This document shows, one piece after another, positions 37,040 to 52,000 of a stretch of 64,000 bases of DNA. Position 1 is the first letter of the stretch, and every line of letters begins with the position of its first letter. The translations under genes were made by a program, and so were the position numbers. The DNA comes from Metopolophium dirhodum (Eukaryota > Arthropoda > Insecta > Hemiptera > Aphididae). The notes beneath the pieces were generated by a model. The model was not told the origin of the DNA, did no database searches, and saw only the letters and a program-made list of their open reading frames with translations. Location: contig NC_083565.1 of assembly GCF_019925205.1 (NCBI RefSeq), positions 1,593,001-1,657,000 on the forward strand, written 5' to 3'.

Positions 37040-40000
37040 CTACATGATAGTACAGCAACCTAACTTACAGCCGAACAATCCCTTGGCCTTGGACATCATG
37101 CTCTTGGCCGGTTCCCCGAGAGCGTCGCGCTTCTCGCTGAACAACTGGTCGGCCTCCTTGAGCTTGTCGTCCACCACCGAGCTCACCTGCGGATATGCGT
37201 TTATGTGCGACAAAGGCGCAAACAAAAACAGAAAACAAAACGCACGATTAATAATGTAACGTCTCGATCAGCGAAATCGCCGTACACAGTATCACATTAT
37301 AAGTGATAATAATATGTATTATATTATTGTATACACAACCGCGGGAATCGACCGTCGGTAATAGTATATAATAGTATACAGCGAAACTTCCGAATAACGA
37401 ATTTCTATTTAAAATAATTTTTGTTTCACTAAATACTTTCAGAACCATATCAAATTAGAACTAAATTAATTTAATTCTATTTAACGGAATTCTCTATAAA
37501 ACGAATTTTTTTTTTTGTTGCCCGTGAGACTTTGTAATATGGGAGTTTCGCTGCATATTTTTATAATAATGTATACTGTTGCAAGGGTGTTCGCAGAACG
37601 CACCCGATGATATCCCTCGACCCGACCCGATGACCCAAAGCCCGTTTATACTTCCATCTAAGAGCGTCGAGTAGTTGGGTTATGGGTTGAGGGATATCGA
37701 GCAGCGAAGTTCTGTGATCGAGGGGTCGCCCACCTATACACACAGGTGTGTGTACAAGTAGTGCGTATAATATTATGATAAATGATAATAATATAATGAC
37801 TGCGCAGATGTGTATAACTCAGTTACTGAGATTAATTTAACTCAAATCACTCTCTAGTCCCAAAACTATTAATAGCTATTATTTGAAAATATTTTTTTAC
37901 ATAATCAAGTCATCGTTACAAAATGTTGTTTTATATAATAGCTTAAATGTATGTAAAAACATTTTTTTCAAAACCATTTACCTATAGTTTTTGAAATAAT
38001 GAGTGATTTTCGATAAACTAATCTCCCAGTTTATATACAGAGTGTAACAGAAATAGCTGACACATATATAATTAATATCAACTATCAACTATCTTTTGTT
38101 ACATAATATATCTATAGTTAGTTAATTACGTCACGTCAGTCTATTTTCAGCAGTTACACTCTGTATAATGATTATTTAGCGTTTCTCAATCCTGCAGGAA
38201 CATCAAGACTTTCTATATAGCTATTGCATTTTTTCATAAAACTTTTGACATCAAGACGCCACGTGTGAGTAAAATAAAATGTTTTAAAATACTTCGCGAG
38301 TAAGTTTATAGCTTAATTTATTTCGAACCAACAAAAACTTGCAGGTATACCTATAATAAACTTCAATCAAATTAAACTGCAATTTGTGGCAGTGAGAAAA
38401 GTCAGTAGTTCAAAGGGGTTGAGAAACACTTAGCTATAATATAATATTATGGATACATGTATTTATTAAAGTATACATTATAATATGTGTATATATAATA
38501 CTTATTATATATATATATACGCGTCTATACAAAGCTGCATGACAATAACTACTAAAACCGGGTGTGGCGTGTGATTGAAATATGAAAATAAAATAAAAAC
38601 GTTTGAAAAAAATGACCGCAATAGTCATCATCTCATTCGTGTGTGGTATAATGTACTATACTACGTCAAAAATCAGAAAACCATGTAGCAATATAATATT
38701 TATGCATAAATAAGTAATCTCACCTCGTCTATATTTGTAACCGTTAAATGATATTATTATTATATTAACGATAATTCTGAAAAGACCGCAGACATATTAC
38801 GTTAAATAATGCATAATATCATATAACAGCAACGACAATAAAACGTTTGCGTCTGTTTTCCCTATATAATATATATTATTATTATACACGCACGAGACAC
38901 ACCTACCTGTTGCTATATATATACGCGCGATCGGGCGTACCTATATGTATAATATTATTATATATTATATCATATATAATAATGTGTGATTTAGATCTAG
39001 ACGATCTTGTCAGTTGGAGTTTGGGGGTGGCTAAAGGGCAAGTATATAAGGGTTGTATCGACGTCAAATGTATATAATATCGATTCCATCGATTTTCTTT
39101 AGGTATCGGCGGGCTGAACCGTACCTGTTTGGCGGTATCGTCGACAAATCCTTTGGCCGTCGTCGACACTTGGTCGACAATCGGGTTCAACTGCTTGACG
39201 CCATCAGCCAGCGCCGTGTTGATGTGCGCGGACACGTCGCCTGTGATCGGCTGCAACTTCTTGGCCAGGTCCTGCGCCAACGGGTTGATCTTGTCATGCA
39301 CCGCTTGGTCTAGGGCCGGTTTCAGCTCGGCGGCTGTCTTGTCCACCAGCGTCTTGGCCTCGGAGGCCACCTGGCCGACGGTCGACTGTTGTTCCGGGGT
39401 GGCGACAACAGGGGCGGGTGCCGGTGCGGCGGGTGTCTCCTAATCATCACAATATCGGTCCAAATTTGTATATTTCAGAGGCCCCGACAAAATGTTTTTA
39501 TAGTTTACGCGCAATGCTCGTTTATATAGGTAAGTAATAATAATTGATATCGTATAATGTACCAAAATTATTAATATACACAGTGAAACCTATCACATAA
39601 TATAACGGACATCTCCAAATAGCGGACATTTACGAAAGTGTCCGGTATATTAGAGGTCTCGCTGTAGTATAAGTTTGGGGAGACGAGGCGCAGCACGACA
39701 TCGCGAACTGCACTAGCGTTGACTTCCGTAATCATCCCGGTCGTCATGTAATCTATGTAAACTATATTATGTATGTGAAGACCGCCAAAAGATTTTTTTT
39801 TGGAAAACCGAGTTAACGATTGTACTTTAGACACTATTAATAGAATATTCCATTGAATAATGTATCAAAGACGTTTCTCCTCGCCGGGCGGACGATTTTT
39901 TTTTCAAATAAATAATATAACGTCATTGCCCGAATAAAACACGGCTGCGTTAGTGGTGGGTATGAATGGAAAAAAGTCGAAAATATATTATATTATACAA

Positions 40001-43000
40001 TATATTTTTTTTGATATATATAGGTAATTCCATTGGGGTCGCTCGCTCGTAAATGTAAGTCGACTATTTGTGTACGAAAAAACCTTGGCAGATAAACATA
40101 TTATTATACGGGTCACGAACAAAGGGTGCATTAAAAGCACGAGAACGCAAATGTTTTTGATTATTCGATGGTGGGGTAAACTTTCTAGGGGGCAAGGGGG
40201 GGGGGGGGGTTGTCCGGTACTGCGGAAAATGTCGGATGTATGTGCGGCGGGGCTGTGGTGAAAAGCACAGGCGGGGGAGGAAACGCCCAAATACCAGCTG
40301 CAGGTATAGGTGCGATGATATTATACTACACGTGGTATCGACGGTATATCCGGTTTCCCGGTTAACATAATAATATAATAGTTATATTATACATAAACGT
40401 GAACACAATATTAAATACATCGAATACGGCTGCTACGTATGTACAACTTAAGGTGAAAATGGCATTTTTAAGACTGATTACATAAAGTGAGAACACGCAC
40501 CGCGATTTAGGATTTGGCCGTCCGTCATCGTATGACAATAATCATATGGCACGACACGCCGAAATGTTTTACACTCCTACAATATTCGCTTTAGGCCATG
40601 TATGAGGGGTTATAGATGAACGATTCATACAGTGTTTTGATCATTGCAGCGCTACAAAATAATATTTATATTATATACCTATATTGTATATGACGACGAA
40701 TTCTGGGTATATATTATGGTGAGCAAACACGAAACTCGTGCAGGACGCCTTTGACGAATTCAATTCAATTCACTTGGAAAAATTTCTGACACTTAGGTAT
40801 GCCTACGTGATGGTCGTTTTTAAGTCACGCGTGCGCGAAGTACAACGGCCGGAATATAATAATATGGAGATACTGCAGTGGCACGAATAGAATTTTTAAC
40901 TTTATGTAATATATATGTTATATACCTAAAATGAATATATACGTTGTTGTGAAGTGGGAAAGACATAACAAATTATCTCAACACTATACCTATATAAAAA
41001 AACTTATAGTTCCCTGCAAGGTCAAGACTATTATAATGTATGGCATACCAAATATTACGATACCGGGTGATCCGTTTAACGTGAAACACAATCATTACTT
41101 CAAAAACTAGTAATGTTTTTGAACATTTTTTTTCACTAGATTTCAAATTGTTAAAAACAACATTTTTCGAAAAATTAAGTATTTTTATTACTTTTACTAT
41201 TATTTTGTATCGTTATTATTTTTGAAATATTTAATTTTTTTTATGACAACATGCATTTTTCAATTCCTTTTTCTAAAGCAGAATTTTTTGGTGTACTTTG
41301 ATATATAAAAACTGAATTAAGTCATTTTATGGTTTATAAATATTTAAAGCCTTAAAGGTTATACTTATAATCAAGCTATATGCAAAGTGGAGTGGTACAA
41401 ACGTACCCTTTAAAATGTTGATCCACTTCTCCGCTAATCTTAACTTTAAATACCTATAACTAATAAAACAAACTACTCATCCGAAATTTAATTTTTATAG
41501 AAAATTTGGTACTCCGAATAATATTCTGCTTAGGAATATGAAATTAAATATGTATGCTGTTATTCAGAAGAGTAAAATACTTTTAAAAAAATAGTAAAAA
41601 TATAATTTTTTTCCTAAAATGTTGTTTTTCAACGATCTAATAATATAGGCAAGTCGCAAGACCAATATTTTAAAAACATTTGTGCTTTCTGAAATAAAGA
41701 GTGCCTTACATTAAATGTATCACCCAGTATTAGCAGTTAATGTCCATATGTCCGCATTATTGTAGGAGGATGAAAAAATCGTGGGTGGTAGTGGCCCCCT
41801 TACTTTATTATATTATGCGACACTTCACACACTACAACATGAGAGTAGGAGGCATATAGGTAGTATTTAGGTACACCGTAAACGGGTAAACATATATTAT
41901 AATAGGTTCGCGACGGAATTATCTTAAGTTCATATAGCGTAAAATTGTTATTCCGCCTTATTACTAGGTATAACTTTTTTCTATTACTTTAGGATATACA
42001 ACGTAGTGTCATTCTATCTTCGGTACCTGTTATTAGCATGACTCGATCGTAGGTGCATATATCTATATTTGATTTGCCAAGTACAGACGTATTCGGTGTA
42101 TTAAACATGCTACACGATAAATAACAATATAATGTATACACACTCGATTACTTCATATTATACATATTAATATATTATAGAATACCAATACAATTAATTA
42201 TGTTTTTATTGTTCTGCAGGGGGAAGAACAGCTGTTTAAAATAGTTACCTATCGCAGCAGTATCCTTCCCATATACAATATAACACAGTACTTAACTATT
42301 GTATGATTTTCTAAATCGATATTATGATATTCTTGATATTATGTCGCCAAAAACAAAATATATAGAACAAAATTAAAAATAATAATCATATTTTTACTTT
42401 TGACCCGATTCGAGCATAAAATTGAAATAATCGAGTGATATTTTATTACCATATAATATAATATATATAGGTACAAAACTGTACAAGTTCTCCTATGTGT
42501 ATACAGCTGGTGCAGTTCGAGCGTCGTTTTGTATAATTTTTTACAACAACAATAGATACTATAATAACACTCAATAAATTACCCATTACCGTTTGCATGC
42601 AACATTATAAAAGCGTGCATCAATAATAATGCATAAATCTATGATTTGTAACGATTACATTTTAATGCTGAATGTTAACCTTTATTCTCTTAATTGGTTA
42701 GATAATTTAAAATAAAAGTTAAACAGTTTTTAAACGTATTGGTAGTTGATAAAAGGCGATATAAACGATTTAAGGTCTCCTGCAGTTTTAAACAAAGGTC
42801 AAAAGGTCTTTGAATATTCGCAATTATACGAGTAATAAATAAAGTCTGGCAGAATCCACTTATTTTTATTAACTCTTTAATAATAAATTGATTAATTAGT
42901 ATTTAAATACTTTATCAATAATAAATGTCCATATATTATATAGGTTCCTAATCAGTAATCATTATCTATGAATATAGTATTTAGAATTACTTTATATAGC

Positions 43001-46000
43001 AATTATAAATAATAAATCAGATTATAATCTGATATTTGATACTTTATTAATATTCATATATTGGAGATGGTTAAATAGTTCAATGAATTATTTGTATAAC
43101 ATTGCAATTTTTGTTTCGATAAATTTACCTTTACAGGTTTTATTTTTTTTTTAATCTGGATTAATTACATACGTATAAACGTTTATATTATGATTGATAA
43201 CATATTTGAATCCAAGGATATATAATTTATATTTAACATTTGGTTAGGAATTGTTTTATAATTTTTCAAATATCTTTTGTATATTATTACCTATAATTTA
43301 TTATATTTATATTTTATATTAATTTATATTACAAGGTATAGGTTATTTCTTTCAACGTATAATGCATTTTGACGTATAGAATACATTAATTCTGATATAA
43401 GTGCATCATAAAACTACATTAATTTATATAAAAACAGATGATTTATATTATTATGTAATATTGACTAATAAAGAGAACAATTTTATTATATTATTTCTAT
43501 GATTTTATTATGTTAACAAAAACACTCCACCGAAGGCAGTATAAAAGTTTTGAAATATTTGTGTTATCTATATTGTAGTTATATATATTTATTTAAATAT
43601 TTTGCTCGCGTTATATTGTCATTTGTCGGTATTCTTTTCGTCCGACTCTGTAAATAATTTATACTACACTACATCGATAACAAATGACCGAATTCCAGCT
43701 TAAACAATGTTAAATTAATGCACACCATCACGCGATTCGGTGGTCATTTAAACGGACGAATCGTCGAGCATAATAACCTTGGGAAGCCGGGAAATAATGC
43801 ATGGCGAAAATAAAAAATAAAATAGAACACCATAATGATATAGGTAGCATTAGTTCGTACGTCTAACCCACATTCCGTGTATCGATCATACGTCACGATA
43901 GTATTGTTCGAATCTAAAATTCCACGCGATTTAAGGGACAGGCAACACACAACGTGCATATACTTTATATACCTATACTCCTACACGACTATATTATTAT
44001 ATACATAGCTTCTTGCAAGATATTTTTTATATTATTATTACTTTTATTATAAATCTACAAAACGTAATACTAACCAGAAGCCACTACTGTTTTTATTATA
44101 TTGTATTTGATATAATATTTTACTATATTGCGTACCTATACATAGGGTTGCTACCAGACGTACTATTTTAGTGTCCCGAAATATTCGTGCCCCGTCTTTT
44201 TTAATATCAACCAAAATTTACTATTTTCAAGCTATTTCAAGTATTTGATTCTCCGAACAACAATCACTTCTGTGGTATTATTGTGATCGGTATCTGAGCA
44301 ATAATGAGTGTTATATAATTATATTAATTACCTATATCCTGCATCTTGTTTATGGGTTTATATAGGTATTATTTTATCATACACAATATGGTTTTACCAG
44401 CTTACCCCCACCATTTTTTTCCTTTGGTAATAAATTAACTCAAATTCTGATAGTTTGAAGTATGAACATATAGAAAGACGAATTTTTTTAATGACGTTTG
44501 TATCGTCACTGCTTAAATGGTTTTTAAAAAATCATTGTATCTGAAAGTATTATGGTCTTTAAGCTAACTAAAGAGTTTTAATTTGAATTACCTACTAAAG
44601 GATAAAAGGAAGGTAAGTATGCTTGGTAGATCACCCTTTAAATTATTAGCTACAAATTATTATCAATAGTTGTTTTTTTTATGACAAATGTATTATTTTT
44701 TATTCATGTCAAGTTTTAATATTATTATGGTTTTCCTTTAAACGAATATAAGTACCTTTTATTTAATTTAAATGACAACATTGTTTTATTGACTAACCTA
44801 CTGCCCACCAAAAAAAAAATTCACCTTTTTATATTTTATAATTAAGGACTAGTAATTACAACGTGAACGGCTTTATATAATATATTATATAAAGCCGTTC
44901 ACGTTGTAGTAAGCGGTCGTGTGATTGGACGTTGGATGGGAAAAGGCGAATGTTATTTTTATGATAAAATTCTAATGGATTGTTTGATGAAAAATAATGA
45001 CGATCACACATTATTGCTTATATGGCAAATAATTTTGCCGTCTGTTGTATGTGAATTTATATTTATATAATATTATGAGTAATAAAATAATAAGGCTATT
45101 AGGTTAGTATATTTTATAGTGATTAATGATTATCTATACGTCTTTGACACTTTATTTATAACGGGCCATCGGAGAAAAATGTTTAATGAATAAATCAAAT
45201 GAACTTGCATAAGATTCTATACAATATAACATAAGCGTTTTGAAATTAATAGAGTTATTATAATTGATAGGCATCATTATTACAATATTACTTATAAATA
45301 AACTTTAATTATTTCATTAGGTTATTGAATTTCTGGAAAATATAAATTGCAGTGAGATAATGGTAATATATGATGTTATCACTGATTTATATAAAACGTA
45401 CATTTATTTAAATATAAATAACAATAAAAAGTAGGTAATAATATTATGACAAAAAAAAAAACAAAACAAACATCAAAATCCTTTAAAACATTTTTACTAC
45501 GTTTATATGTTTGGGCTTTCGTAGGTACAAAGTACAAGACATTATAATAATAAGCTTATTTGTATAATATTATAGGATAATGTTTTTTTTGATTTTATTT
45601 GAGCAGAGTATTATATTTTAGATATTATACAGAAAATAAACACAATAAAATGTATCGTTCTTGGCAGTTCGGTTACATATTATAGATTCAACCATTATTG
45701 ATTTCAAATCCGTACCGTGTTAATGTGCTTATTGTATTACACAGTTAGAGACCCGATCAACAAACTAAAAAATAACAAACATTTAAACAAACAATCTACG
45801 AAGCAAAGTGCAGGTTATTCGGGGACAGTGGTGTGTTAATGCGTGTTAGTGTATGTGTATTGTACCTATGTGTCGTTTTTGCAGTACAATTATTATACTA
45901 CTACTTACTCGCGTTTATATCAACATTCCCCAAGTCATAAATTTAAAATATTAGGGTGTACATCCAATTTTTTCTACAATTCTCAATCATTTCGATATAT

Positions 46001-49000
46001 TCATACAATGCAAGTGTCGCTCTCTCACACGTCGCACACTCCTAGAATTATAGTAACTTTGATATTATACGACTTTCCTGTAATACAAATATTGTGTAGA
46101 TATCGGTTCGAAGGGTTTCAACTTTCAATTACTCATTTTGAAATCAGAACTCACGGGTAGTTTAAAATAGGCAATATAATATTTAATCTGTATTCAGAGT
46201 TAAAATGAAATTCTATATGTAAAGCAACGATCGGTGTTTTTTTTAATTCCTTTCAACTTACTATAGAAACTAAATTGCATTTGTTGTACCACCACAATGT
46301 TATTCGAACTCGTATTTGAAAAAAATTGGATGTTTACTGTTACGAACAGTGTTCGATCATGTTTAAATTAATTATGAACCATTGATATATTTAAAAGAAA
46401 AACTGAATAATGACAGCGATGAAAACCATTATATTTTTATCATAATATGGACCGTACAAATCGTCTTGAAAAATATCTAGTATAGGTATAATTTGTAAAA
46501 TAAACGAAAAATTATAATTTATATTGGAACTATGACAGATATGAAATAAACTTCGCTCTAACCTCATATTTGACCCAAAACGAAGGACTGCTGGAGTCAC
46601 GTTGAAAGTCGTTGAAAGTGATTATTTCATAATACTGCAGCGCCGCTTTATTTCCGAACATTCGATAGGTACTTGTAAATAAAAACCATGATCCGAAATA
46701 TTTTCGTTTCGACATTTCCTCTTCGGATCACGTTTTTTTCAAACCGATGTACATTGTTTTTGTCAGAGGGTGTGTTTCGGTGGTTGGGGAGGTGGTCGTT
46801 AACTCATACCTTGGGCACCACTCTGCCGAATATCACTCCTGTGACTTTAGTCGTCTGGTTGAGAACAGTCGTGGCCAGAGGTACGACCTTGGTCGCTAAC
46901 AAAAGGGCCATCTTCGAAGCAGCGAGACTTCCGTTAAGCATGCCGTTCATACCACCCATTGCACTGGTAATACCACCCATTGCACTGGTCATACCACCCA
47001 TTGCACTGGACATCCCTCCGGCTAAGACGCCTAGCGTGTTAACCATCCCTTGTGCCGTACTTACCATTCCATTAGTAGTGCTTTGAATCATACTGGAGAC
47101 TCCTTTCACCGTACTGGCTACTCCCTTCATCGTACTTTTGACTCCCTGCACAGTGTGAGTCACTCCATCAGCCGCTGTGTGGACTTTATCAGTCACTTGG
47201 TGGGCTTTATCCCCTACCGAATGCGCTACCTTACCGACAATCGAATCATCTAATTTATTGGTCACCGCACTTGCTGCGCCTTCTAATTTGTGTACCGAAC
47301 CCTCGATATTACTCTAAAATATTACATGGAATAAAACACACGTGCACACAAGCAAGGTTGCAATTAAAACATTTAACTTGGTTATATATAGGTATACATT
47401 ATTGTATTATTGTTATATGCGAGTTTCATACTTTAAGACACCGACAAACATGTTAACAACATTTAAAATTTAAACACACAAAACTGCAAGATTTCTTACG
47501 GGTATTTGTGAAGCTATGGCGCTTCTAACAGTATTTCCGATCAGCGAACCAAAATCAAGGCCCGCGTGACTACCACCAGACTATAACAGTATACAATTTA
47601 AAATTATATACGTATAATATAATAGTGTGTACATACAATTTTGAAATTTCGTTCGTAATCAAACCATAAAATGATTATTATGATTTATGAATAATAAATG
47701 CTACAATAAATAGTAAATAACGTAACGAAATTGATAATAGTAGATACAAATATACAATAATTGTAAATACTCGTGATAATAAATTTAAATTATTTAAAAA
47801 AAAAAGTTAAATAACACTCATAATAAAATAATAAATACAGACATTCAGTTTAAGTTTTATAGCATACAGAGTGCTGGTACTTATTTAAAGTTTAAACAAT
47901 TACTAAATTCTTCCTATACCGGTAATTCACAATGTTATCATATTATATTAAACAATATAAAAATATGTTTTTTTACTAACAAAACTAAGGTATTTATTTT
48001 AATAGATTTCTTTAGAATAACTTATATTTATATGAAATATTTTTAAAGGAATTCCTAACAAGATGTTATTTTAATTAAATATTACTAATATAATATTAAA
48101 ATACCATAATAATAATCACTAATCAAACACATTTTAACTTGTAAAACATATTTGTTCGGTCTCTTCGTAAAAACTCGTATACAATTCCATTAAATTTTGC
48201 TTTTATATTATACTGACCTCCACTTTACTAGCAACATGACCAATTGAATTCTTAATTCCACCTAATAAACCACCACCACCAATATTGTGTTTAGAAGTCT
48301 ACAAAAAAATTATAATAATTACAGAAAAAGCCATACGACACGGTCTTAAACCAATTATTTTGTAACATAAAAGTATAAAATATTGATATTAAAATAATCG
48401 TGCACAATAGTAAAAATAATATGCAAAATAAATATGAATGTTGCGTTTATAAGCTCCGGGTGTAATAAAAAAAAAATTGTATCCGCTATTAGCTATTTTT
48501 TAGGTTCAGCTAGCAATATATCATAAAGCCCGTAAGCCCGTCTAATACCTCCTGTAAGGCACTATCAGCAAGTTTCTCGACCTCCTGGTCAAAACCGTCC
48601 ACAGCTGCCTTTTTCGCCTCTTCTGCGGCACTCACAGCTTTGCCTTCTGCCTCGTTGAGCGTGTTTGATAAGAACTCACCGGTTTCTTTGACCTAAGGAT
48701 TTCATAGTCAACGCAAATGTGTATGATATATGTATCTACTTTGTATCACTTCGCCACAGCATTGTTTGTAAAGAACAACATTATACAGTACAACGACACG
48801 ATGAAATAATAATGATTTTATTATTGTTATTATGATTTATTCGTGTATTTTATATAGCTTATCCAAAATGGTTACGTATGAATGTCTAATTTATCAATAT
48901 ATACATATTAAATCGTAAAATAGGTGTAACAATTATGGAAATAAATTGTTATACTTAAAGCCACCACAATAAAATGTATCGTATATCAATCTCACAAATT

Positions 49001-52000
49001 AATTGGTTTTGATGCTTCCAATATTGAACATTGCATACCAATATTAAATAATATAAATTTCAACAAAACATTTTAAGAGAACTTTACCTATATCTAATTA
49101 TTCGTAAAGGTTTACTATGTTCTATTCATACTACGAATTTCTAATAAAGTCAATTAAAATATATAAATTAACTAGGTACTAGGTATATGTTCTTTTTATG
49201 TAAATGTATATAATAACAACAATTGTTGATTTTTAAGACTATAACATTAAAAATGCCCAAGAATGATTTGTTGTATTCTTCTATAATATAATATTTTAAT
49301 GTAATATTATAAGTCCAGACTATGAATGTATATGAACTAGTTAGTTGCGAAGCACAAAAACCAATTTGAATGTGAGATGGACTATACATAATAATATACA
49401 CCATGAATGGATATATATATAATGTATATATTATATATTATTGTATATTATATCAACATAATTCGTTTACCAATTATTATAAGCCATATACATTATACAG
49501 GAATGTTCAGAGGAGAGGGGGTACACCACAGCTTTACCTCAGGCTTTCGATTAAGCTTCACGATGACGCCCCAAAAATATTTCACCCATCGTAAAATAAA
49601 CAAATAATTGTTTGAAATTTATATTGAACATTGAAATTATTTATCAACTGTAATTTTTTTCCTTTGAATCTGTTAAATTTGTAAAATGTATAAAATATTT
49701 ATGAATTCAATGACTTTTTATGATGAACTTTTTTAATCCATTAATTTTATTAAGTTAAAAAGTTAAAAAATATAATAGGTAATATAATAATTCAAATTAA
49801 AACTGAATTTGGAAAATTTAGTTTAAATTGAAAATGTTTAAAAATTCACACATTTATCTATTAACTCTACCGCCTCCACCCTAATGCTAACGTATATAAA
49901 CCTTATATTCAACATCACAGCATACCTCCCCACCAAACCTCTGAACAACCCTGTTCGTATATCTTTTAAATCACTTAAAACTAACTAAATATACTAAAAA
50001 TGGTAAGTGTTGAAGATGCCTTTAATTAAAACTGAATGACGTAATTTAATATTTAAATAAAGTTATTAGTTCACATTAAAACTATAAACGATGAATTAAT
50101 GTTGGTGTTAAAAAATATTTAGGTACATGTTTTTTTTTACATACATACGTATATTGATTACTGACATTATTTTGGAGGTAGTATAATCTGTGTTCATAAC
50201 AATGAAGTTTATCCCACGAAAATACAGGTTTTTTTATGAAGTTTATCATTTAATTTAACAAAAGTTGTTATGCAAATTTAACAAAGATTTTGGATAGTAT
50301 GTATTCCAACGTATTAACTTGTCAGTTTTTGTATCCGCGCATTATTTTCTCATTTTTATTTACACCTTTTTGTATTTCTCGACCAATATTTATGACGCAT
50401 CATAAAATACATTTTTTTCCATATTTACATGAGAATTAAACAATAGACCTAATTGTAAATTTAAATGAAACTTATAAGTATAAATAACTCAGTTTGTGAA
50501 GTAAATCTGTAAATACTACCTAAATATTTTGCAGTAAAATATTTGTTAAATCAACACTTATATAATTCTTATTTACCTCTATTTTATTTTTGAAAATTAA
50601 GAGGACGCTATACCCATACATTTGTTGTCTCCGTCTTACACACTTACGACATAGCAAATTTACGTTCACTAGTTTCAATAGTTTGCTGTTAATTTTGATA
50701 TTAGAGTGATTTGAACTATTATAACATTTTTGGATAATAACACTATCTGTGCTTAAACGTTGGCTTTTATTCGATATTTTAATTTTCAAACGAGATATAA
50801 GCATTTTTAATTTTTGATATTTCACATACACATATCTTACTTAAAAATGAAAATATTGAAAAATCGACAACGCTTCAGCACAGATAATATTCTTACCTAA
50901 AAGTATGATACTAGGTCAATTCACTTTAATATTAAAATTAACATCACACTATTGAAACTAGTGAACAATAATTTGCTATGTCGTAAGTGTGTAAGACGGA
51001 GACAACAAATGCATGGGTAGCGTCCTCTTAATTTTCAAAAATAAAATAGAGGTAAATTTGAATTATATAAGTGTTGATTTAACAAATATTTTACTGCAAA
51101 ATATTTAGGTAGTATTTACAGATTTACTTCACAAACTGAGTTCTATTATCTAAAGACAAACAAATAGTATATTATGATTTTAATGATACTATAATATTTG
51201 ATACATATGAAATAATATACATTTTATTTGAGTATTCATACTACACAACTGAATTAACTGCAAATAATAAACCTATAGGAACCTAACTATTTGATATAAT
51301 GCTTTTTTTTTTTGCTTCATTTGATATATATTATATGAAATGCAGAAATTATCGATGATCAATACATTTTTTTATGAATTTTTTTAGTATGGAAAAAATA
51401 TAAATTTCTCTAAAATCTGATACGTTTTTATAATGACTATAATGGTTAAAATGTATGAAATCTAGAGTGTACATAAATATGAGAAAAATCCACTGTATAG
51501 GCATGGTCCAAACACGATGATTTTATTAAATGACACTTTATTTTAAGTATATTTTTAGTTAACCATAATAATAATAACATACTTGTTTCTCAAGAAGTGA
51601 AGTTGCAGCATGTTTCTTTTCCTCTACTAATTCTTCAGCCTTAGCTGAAATATTTTTCATCGCTATAAAAGAAAAACATAAATAAGTTTGATGGATTCAA
51701 TTGCTTGATGAGTACATTAATTATAATGAAACATGGTTTGTTTGTAAACAGCCATGTTTCGCAATTAAGTGAAGTTTAGAAATCAGATACCTGGACAACA
51801 TTCTGAACTATATATGTTACCTACATGAATATTATATTTCACAATACATTTCAAATTTTACTACGCCACAATAATTGACTAAAACGAAGATGAAATACAC
51901 GTTTTTAACAGGTCGTTGTTACCAGTACAGGTACCAGAGTTCAACGTTGATGCGTAAATAATTACTAGGTACATTTGAGATGTAAAAAGATAATTAAATT

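Noticed and set aside
39053..39443. Plus-strand frames opposite the GC-rich exon
   Set aside because: High GC removes stop codons on both strands; the minus strand has splice sites and in-frame partners, the plus strand does not.
44857..44908. Reading the palindrome as a transcription terminator or regulatory operator
   Set aside because: Intrinsic hairpin terminators are bacterial; nothing else here is bacterial, so it is listed only as a repeat.
45843..46160. 105-codon frame on the plus strand
   Set aside because: AT-driven composition, inside an intron of the opposite-strand gene, with no recognisable domain.
46688..47086. 132-codon frame on the plus strand
   Set aside because: Antisense shadow of the 504-bp exon; its repeats are the reverse reading of the SAMGG units.
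50520..50831. 103-codon frame on the minus strand
   Set aside because: It lies wholly inside one arm of the fold-back element and its spacer; no family features.
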